From contig OX439037.1 in NCBI GenBank assembly GCA_949317995.1, positions 50,750,080-50,814,079 of the forward strand: 64,000 nt of DNA, given 5' to 3'. The position numbers and the translations under genes are program-made. Source of the DNA: Acholoe squamosa. Its lineage: Eukaryota; Annelida; Polychaeta; Phyllodocida; Polynoidae. The notes beneath the pieces were generated by a model. It made no database searches. It was not told the DNA's origin and worked only from the letters and a program-made list of their open reading frames with translations. The number at the start of each line of letters is the position of its first letter. Positions within the stretch are counted from its first letter, which is position 1. Shown in pieces: positions 57,778 through 64,000 of the stretch.

Positions 57778-58054
57778 TGTTGAATATAACGTTTCCTATA
57801 TATATGCCAAACTCTAAGAGACTGTCTAAACAGTGGTGTCCCCTATTGGTCACACTATGAACTATTACCTCACTATAGGTGTCTCCCCCTAGTGTTATAT
57901 AGCTAAATACTTTTACTACATCAGAACCTGTTGGTTACAGTCTGAGCATGCTCAGAAGTCAATGTGCCTTTTGTCCAACAATAAATCTGTCTCACAACTT
58001 TGAAGACCACAGCAGAGGCAACATCTCTGTGTTCCTTCCTCTACCACAGCTATA
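57778..58054. mobile_element. Probable solo LTR in gypsy copy C protease region
   Basis: 277 bp, starting TGTTGAATATAACG, with a TATA-like GTTATATAGC and AATAAA (near 57981). The 5-bp duplication AGAAC flanks it (57773-57777 and 58055-58059). Copy B has the uninterrupted site near 40675. The 3' end CAGCTATA lacks the usual CA, so the assignment to an LTR is not certain; a 5-bp duplication would fit Copia or BEL/Pao. Confidence 0.6.
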
Positions 58055-58173
58055 AGAACCTCTTGGAGATACAGGAGTGGCTAGCACCCGTATCCATAAG
58101 AAATTCGGCAGATCTTCCGTTAATAGTTAGGCAAACATACCACCGCCTTCCGTTCAAAACAGAGGGCGTGTCC

Positions 58174-58499
58174 GTGACGATTGGGACGTCATTGTTCACA
58201 CCTGGAGTCAATCCACATCCTTTTAGGAATTCCAGACAAGGATGACCCGGGGGTAGGTGGGCACTACCAACCCTGGCTAAAAAATAACCGCCTACCTCGT
58301 TACCGATATTGGGTTTCCCCTGTGCTCCCTGGGCATGTGACGATTGGGACGTCATTGTTCACACCTGGAGTCAATCCACATCCTTTTAGGAATTCCAGAC
58401 AAGGATGACCCGGGGGTAGGTGGGCACTACCAACCCTGGCTAAAAAATAACCGACTATCTCGTTACCGATATTGGGTTTCCCCTGTGCTCCCTGGGCAC
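58174..58499. repeat. 163-bp tandem duplication in gypsy copy C pol
   Basis: Starts GTGACGATTGGGACGTCATT at 58174 and again at 58337, with few differences. Because 163 is not a multiple of three it shifts the reading frame. Confidence 0.93.
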
Positions 58500-58652
58500 C
58501 TGTTATATCGGCCTCCCTAACCTTCCGGGTGTCTACAACCACTCCGGTGCTAGGCTAATTTGCTACTACATGCGAACTATCGTCATGGATGGCGATATCA
58601 TGGCAAGATTTGTCATCGGGATCCCCTTCTCTGCCCATAGGGGGACCCCTCC

Positions 58653-61320
58653 TCAGTTTTCCTCTGTGGTTACTCCAGAGATACCTTCCTGTCTACGAGG
58701 GACAGGCTTATCAGCTGGCGGTAATACTTTCCAGCTACCTGGACTGAACCAATATATTCTCCATTTTCATCGGAGACATATTCGTCTTCCTGATTAGCTT
58801 CCTGTAAGTCAACGGGGGCCAATTGGGAGCTCCGTATTGTAATGGAGCAGCTCATAGCGGGTTAGGTCCTAGACCCACTAGCCTTTTCTTCATATCTTAG
58901 CCGTCGATGGCTATGAAGAGGTCACTGAAAGACGTTTCATCCTTCCAGGAATCCCAAACTACTTGTTTGTGATCCGGATCCCGCAATCCACTGTAGAATT
59001 GGGTGAATAATTCTTGCAGATAGCAATCATCATCATGAGCCCAATTCGGACGTGCCTTTGATAGCAGATCCTGTAGCTCCAACCCGAAGACTTCATGAGA
59101 CTCCTTGGGTTTCTGGGTCCTTTTCTTAAAGCTTACCCATGGATCTTCTCTTACGATTGAATCAAATAGGTACGCGGCACATTCGACTAATTGATCGTAG
59201 GTGCCGTATAATCCGTACGCAGCTCTCCACTGGTTGAGGGCTACTTTTCCGCCCTTGTTTAACCAACGGATTAGGTGAGGCAGAGCTTCTTCTTTTGTCC
59301 AACCACTACAGTTGACTTCATCGACAAAAGCCTGGTACCTATCCTTCCATGGATCATTCGAATCATAGGGAGGGGGTATCCTTGCCTGTCTACGAGCCGG
59401 ATTATTACATCCTCGTAGTCTGTCTGCTTCTTGCATGCTCCAGTTCATAACTTCCATGCCATTTGCTCCCTTTCGGTAGCAGTCAATGCCCAAATTTTGG
59501 ATACATTGGCTTCTATCAAAGATGTTTTGCATCCCTGCTGGCATGGATGTCCTCCTATTTGGTTTCCTGCCATCTCCTCCCGATCCTGATCCTCCCGATC
59601 CAGATCCACTGGGACCACCTGGGGGATTACCTCCTGGGGGTCCGTTGTTGGGGTAATTCCCAGAGGGACCATTAGGGTACCCCCATCTATAGCCAGTATT
59701 TCCAGTTGTTCTGGAAGGTGCAAACCCGGGATAGGAATTATTATGATTCCCTCCCTGGTTGTATGTACTTCCTGAATAGAAGTTACCTCCTCCTCCAGGA
59801 TTATAGTTATTACTATATCCGTGAGGAGTTGTTCTAGGTAAATACGTGCCCCCTACCACATTGGGTTGTGGTGGGTTTGGCATTGGAATTCGTCCACTAT
59901 TAGGTACATTGCTTTGACCTGGGTTCGGGTTAGGCAATCTTGGACCTGCTGGAGTGCTATGTCCGGGTTGAGAAAAATACGAAGGCGGTGTAAGTAAATT
60001 TCTTATTGGTTCCGGTACACGTGGTTGGGCCACTGGAGTAGTGTTTGTTCCACTTGCTGTATTAACTTGAGTCAAATTAATTTTATGACTCAGATCTGGT
60101 ATCGGCAGTGCCAGACCTACAACCGGATCAAGTTTAGAAACTTGAGGTGTAGGCGCACTACTTGTGGATCCCTGATTTGTTCCGACCTGTATGGAGGTAC
60201 TGTTCGGAACATCCACTCCACTGGATGCGGATTGATCCGGTTTCTTATAAATACCGGAATCTACATTTTTGTCTGCTCCATCAGTTACAAATGGGTTGTA
60301 TCTGGTGGGCGTTACATCTTGGGCTGTATTTGCCAACATTGTAGATACCACATTCGGATCTATATTACCTATAGTCAGTTGTGCGGCTTCTACATATTTA
60401 TCTAGAGTCATTGCAGTATTTTGCAGATCCTGAAGCTCATTAGTGAGTTTCTGTCTATCTTCCTCCAGTTGTTTATTATAAGCTATAATGCCCGTCTGGA
60501 TAGTCTCATTGTCTTCAGCTTGCTTATTACACTGAAGTTTCAATTTCTCCAATTCGCTTTGATATAGGCTTATGTCAGATTCGTAATTGGCCTTATCAAG
60601 GCATAGTTGATCATTCGTATCTATGTATGTTTGGATACGAGCGTGTCTATTGTCATATTCTTTATTAAATGACTTTCTCATCTCCTGAAGTTTTATTTCT
60701 TCATTTTTTAAATCTTGCATGTATTCCCTCTTTCTGGTTTCGAATTCAATTAAGTCTTCTTCCAGATGCAGTTTTTCATTGATTACTTCATCTTTCGCTT
60801 TGACCAAGGTATTTAAATTCTCGTTCAAACTTACATAGGTTTCGTTTAACAACAGGACATCCGGTTGTTTAAGTTCCTCACCTTCCGGTACTGCATATGT
60901 TACATCGCCGTCTATGGCGCTGTAGTCTAGAATCGGTAGTCCGGGTCTGGGTAATTTTCCAAACGTTACCCTTTTTGGCATAGGTGCCGGATGTTCTGGA
61001 TTAGTGCTACCACCAACTTCGAACATCGAATTGCTCAATTCATCAACAAGTGATTGTTGACCCAGCAAAGTACTCTTTCTCTGTATGGATTGTTCTCTCC
61101 GTACAGAGTCCGGTATATTTTCCTCACTATCCATTTTGTAGTGAGGTCTGGGTTCCCTCCAGGATGCAGCATCTACATCCTGTGGGTTCAAATGGGTATG
61201 GATCATTAATGACCCATTGCCATTCTCCTGGGCAATAAATTGCCCTTCAGGGTTAGCTTTCACGAGGCTGTCTAACCCATGTACTAGCCGTTCGGACGTT
61301 ATAACGTCCAGGCTATACAC
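58653..61320 (-). pseudogene. Gag of gypsy copy C, zinc knuckle deleted
   Basis: An open frame of 807 codons (61320-58897), start MYSLDVITSERLVHG, has the same order as copy B: polar N-terminus, coiled coil (about residues 150-310), Pro/Gly/Asn-rich region and capsid-like domain. The C-terminal part is frameshifted after 58897. A deletion of roughly 260 bases at about 58715 removes the segment that encodes the CCHC knuckle in copy B. The end still has GGAAAAC followed by TGA (58653-58662). Confidence 0.85.
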
Positions 61321-61330
61321 CAGAATTAAC

Positions 61331-61344
61331 TGGTCACGGCACCA
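61331..61344 (-). other. Primer-binding site, probably tRNA-His
   Basis: TGGTGCCGTGACCA on the minus strand, one base from the LTR; same as in the other two copies. Confidence 0.75.
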
Positions 61345-61345
61345 A

Positions 61346-61712
61346 TGTAATGGTTTGTATTACTATTTCGGTGGTTCGGGCCTTACGGATCAGGAAAGAA
61401 GGAGTAAGGCGGTAATTCAAGTGTATGCCAACGGAAGTTTATTGCTAAGACACTTAACGGCTACCCGGAAGATGATGAAGGGGCAGCTAATGTTAATAAA
61501 TGGTTCTACATGGTCAGAGGCCAGGAGGGCCTCTGACGTAGCGGCTGAGCCCCGGTCTTTATATACGGACCTTGGTGTTCATCGCCAGACGTCCCCACAG
61601 GCCCGGATCGGTGCTGCCACCTATCCGGAACCTGAGGAACATCCAGCAAACTGGACTCACCCGCCACGCCAGACGGTACCCATAACTATGGTTATAATAC
61701 AATGCCTCTACA
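61346..61712 (-). repeat. 5' LTR of gypsy copy C
   Basis: 367 bp; about ten differences to the 3' LTR at 47508-47875, including small indels near 61580 and 61648. Confidence 0.95.
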
Positions 61713-61791
61713 ACAATATTCATTCATTTTCAGCGATCAAGGAGTGATGGGATGAGATGAGGATGAGCATACAATTAGAATCACATATTTA

Positions 61792-63780
61792 TCACATAAA
61801 ACAGTCAGGATAATCTTTCTTTATAGTGGTTTTAAACTCATTTAGGGTCTCTAAAGTGGTATACTTGGCTTTTAATTGGTTCCATCTAGTGCATGCCCTA
61901 TACAAGGCGCTACGTAATACAATTGGCTTGAGGCTATGTGGTACTGTTAGTTTTTTTCCCTGATGGTATCTAGTAGGAATATTTCTATTATCAATTAACT
62001 CATTACATCTTGATAGTTGGAAGGCATAAAACAATAAGTGATGGTCTCTTCTATCACATAATTCAATACATTTACTGACATTTCTTATCTCTTCAGTGGT
62101 CATTTCAGGATGTTCTTCTAATTTCACCTTATAGACTACTCTTAGTCACAGTAGTCAAATGAGGGTAAGATCATGGATTTAAAGATGTCAAGGGCTGTAT
62201 TATTATCAATATATTTTCTAATTCTTGCCAGTTGAAACACTTTATGTTTTATGTTCCTAATAAAGTTGGCTCGATGGTCAATAAAATTTAAATCAGGGTC
62301 GAGGTTCAACCCTAGATATGTAAAGTTATATACTCTTTCTAATACAGAATTATTCAATGTAAATACACTATTATCGTTTTGGCCGCCATTAAAAAGCATC
62401 CATTTGGTTTTTTTCTCATTTACAGTTAATGAGTTATTTAAGCACCAGCTATGTACAGCCTTTATGGTATTATGCATTTCCATGGGTGAATTAACAGTTA
62501 TTACAGCGTCATCAGCATACAGAGTTGTTGTAAAGTTCCCAACTGTAGGGAGAGAGTTTATATAGACAGAAAATAACACTGGACCCAAAACTGATCCCTG
62601 GGGAACACCATATCTCACAGGCTTAGAAGTTGATAGGACCTCGTTAGCAATGGTATTTTGCATTCTGTTTTCCAAATAATTTTCAAAAAACTTGCAAGTT
62701 GGGCGATCTAAACCAAGAACTGATAATTTTTTCAATAATTTTAAATGTGAAACTGTGTCAAAAGCCTTTTTATAATCTAAATATAGACAATATGAAGGCT
62801 TGTTTGAAATGATGTTTTTTATAATTGTTTGGAGGTGTTCAGTGATAGCAGTCTGGGTAGAGCGCCCTGTCCTATAGCCATGTTGTGTAGGACACAGTAG
62901 GTTATGTTCCTTCATATATAGCTGCAGGCGACCACATACTATTTTTTCTAGGATTTTCCCTGGTATTTGTAGTAGACTGATAGGTCTGAGGTCATCAAGA
63001 GAATTTGCCTTTTTATGGAGGGGGACCACTGTACCAGCCTTCCATATGGTAGGAAAAATTGAAGTGCTTAGACATAGATTGTACAGTACTAAAATTACAT
63101 CGGCAATGGCAAAGAAGGCGTCTTTTAGAATAAATGATTTGCAGTTCTTGATAGCAGAGGGTTTTTAACATTAATACCCTTTATTAACTTAATTAATTCT
63201 ATATATGAAATATTATGCATAAGATTCGTATCAACCAGAGGTATTCCATAAGGCACAGCCGCTGCAATCTCCCCCTCACCAGGTGGGAGTGCTTCACCTA
63301 TATTCATAAAAAAGCTATTCATATATTCTGCACAGTCCTCAGGAGGTATAATCAGGTTAGTAGTTCTATTCCTTAGTTTGATGAGGGTACTACTGGTTTT
63401 GTGAGGTAATAATCTATGTATTGCTTCCCAAAATTTGGTAGGATCTGTTTTTCTAAACTCTAATAATGCCCCAATTTCATTTTTTTGGCTATGAAAAAGT
63501 TCCCTTTTAACAATTAACTTATAATGTTTCGCTGCAGCCCAATCCCCTTCAGAGTTGGTTAGTCTGGCTTCCCTATAAATTCTCATACCCTCATCAACTC
63601 CAGTATTGGCTGTGTTAGCCAAGGGGGTGTATATTCTGGAATAATTAATTTTTTAATAGGGCATATTGTATCTAATTTTGACAGTATAACATCTATTATT
63701 CTATTCCATATCTCATTTGGGTCTTGTAAAAGTACAATATCAGCCCAATTATACTGTGTAAGCATATATTCTTAAAAACT
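61792..63780 (-). pseudogene. LINE reverse transcriptase
   Basis: Frames 63765-63583, 63622-63125, 63029-62142 and 62127-61792 line up as the linker, fingers-palm-thumb and C-terminal domain of one RT. Palm motifs are DLRPISLL, YLDYKKAFDTV (first catalytic Asp), GVPQGSVLGP and YADDAV. The C-terminal part ends YPDCFM, like the LINE at 28170-29060 (YPNCFV). About four breaks (near 63600, 63120, 62135 and 63780) inactivate it. It is of the type that works with an upstream AP-endonuclease (CR1/Jockey group), from motif spelling and domain order. Confidence 0.88.
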
Positions 63781-63783
63781 AAT

Positions 63784-64000
63784 CAATCATAGTGTCTATA
63801 GGACCTAGCATATACAGTTTTCTTTTTTGTCTTTGCTATCGGGTGGTCTATAGCATACAAAGATCTTATATTTTATGACATTAACCAGAACGTCAACACA
63901 TAGTATTTCATAGTCATTGTCAATGTAAGTGCAGTTGAGGTCTGGAGTCGCTATGTAATAATCTAACATAAGGCCTCCTGTGTTTTTGTCTCTACTTGGG
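63784..64000 (-). pseudogene. LINE AP-endonuclease, partial
   Basis: The minus strand is open from the window edge to a stop near 63808. It includes GGLMLDYYI and a VCYRPPDS motif typical of endonuclease/exonuclease/phosphatase domains of LINEs. The catalytic N-terminal half is outside the window. Confidence 0.65.

Larger units (their letters stand above)
52577..58650 (-). pseudogene. Pol of gypsy copy C, split by insertions
   Basis: Protease LMDTGASHSC lies near 58095, immediately beside the solo LTR (57778-58054), which splits the domain. RT (57245-56330) has FCIDYRKLN, DLQSGYWQAG, MPFGLCNAP, YLDDVIVF and NYLGRIIS, with a frameshift near 56645. RNase H (56132-55740) has LDTDASNDS and NADALSR, with a stop near 55870. 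The linker before the integrase is interrupted by the 54065-55438 insertion. Integrase (53950-52850) has CHGHQTSGH, CPDCC, VDIISG, HSDQGREF and VERFNR, then the GPF module and a basic C-terminus ending at 52577. Several frame breaks. Confidence 0.88.
47508..61712 (-). mobile_element. Complete Ty3/gypsy element with third ORF (gypsy copy C), secondarily interrupted
   Basis: LTRs at 47508-47875 and 61346-61712 (about 97% identical) are flanked by the duplication ACAA (47504-47507 and 61713-61716). Internal order as in gypsy copy B, to which it is closely related. It has lost the Gag zinc knuckle, and pol is split by three events: a satellite-like insertion with 94-bp flanking repeats (54065-55438), a probable solo LTR (57778-58054) and a 163-bp tandem duplication (58174-58499). 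It cannot move on its own. Confidence 0.92.
47340..64000 (-). mobile_element. CR1/Jockey-like LINE split by gypsy copy C, 5' end outside window
   Basis: From right to left: an AP-endonuclease fragment (to 64000), RT (61792-63780), a 3' UTR (61713-61790 joined to 47340-47507) and an A-rich 3' end at 47340-47347. The join is supported by the ACAA target duplication of the gypsy insertion and by the 3'-terminal similarity between 47340-47445 and 27848-27970, the end of the other LINE. It lies in the DIRS relic at 46234-47339. Confidence 0.8.

Overview
The window is repeat-dense metazoan DNA, most likely from an invertebrate. Nested LTR, tyrosine-recombinase (YR) and LINE-type retrotransposons, palindromic MITEs, tRNA-derived SINE heads and (TA)n microsatellites make up nearly all of what can be identified. 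I cannot name the species. Only one open reading frame looks like a host gene: an intronless 359-residue multi-pass membrane protein at 23102-24181 (minus).

Layout. 1-3401: the 3' part of a decayed DIRS-like element (Gag-like ORF1, RT, RNase H, YR). 3402-7796: no gene; a (TA)n tract, a palindromic MITE, two large perfect or near-perfect hairpins inside a cluster of inverted repeat modules, and two SINE heads. 7797-23060: a minus-strand YR element whose four terminal repeats lie in the split-direct-repeat order A1-ORFs-B1-A2-B2. It has a Cys-motif/coiled-coil ORF, a Gln/Pro-rich ORF and a YR, but no RT. A complete plus-strand Ty3/gypsy element (7878-20171, TSD CAAA) is inserted between A2 and B2. 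24182-31462: a nest of palindromic MITEs, a 5'-truncated LINE and a SINE. 31463-44468: a complete minus-strand gypsy element (TSD CTAC). 44469-47339: a GC-rich MITE with an 8-bp TSD, and a second DIRS ORF1 relic. 47340-64000: a minus-strand CR1/Jockey-like LINE with AP-endonuclease and RT, split in its 3' UTR by a third gypsy element (47508-61712, TSD ACAA). That gypsy element itself carries a satellite insertion, a probable solo LTR and a tandem duplication.

The three gypsy elements share one design: LTRs TGTA...TACA, a primer-binding site matching the 3' end of tRNA-His, Gag, a gag stop codon directly preceded by GGAAAAC with pol in the -1 frame, PR-RT-RNase H-integrase, an intergenic region of about 0.5 kb with conserved blocks, and a long third ORF where env would sit. 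This third ORF (0.9-1.2 thousand codons, start MAEE) is diverged between families but keeps its domain order: an N-terminal conserved block, two C2H2-like zinc fingers, a basic Pro-rich linker and a C-terminal coiled coil ending in a WDGTP motif. I do not recognise it as Env (no signal peptide or membrane segments) or as any standard retroelement domain. It is the best candidate for an undescribed function here. In two of the elements two CRE sites (TGACGTCA) and a YY1-like site lie just upstream of it, suggesting its own promoter.

All large element genes contain frameshifts, stops or deletions, so none of the copies looks fully active. The LTR pairs are still about 97-99% identical by eye, so the insertions are fairly recent.
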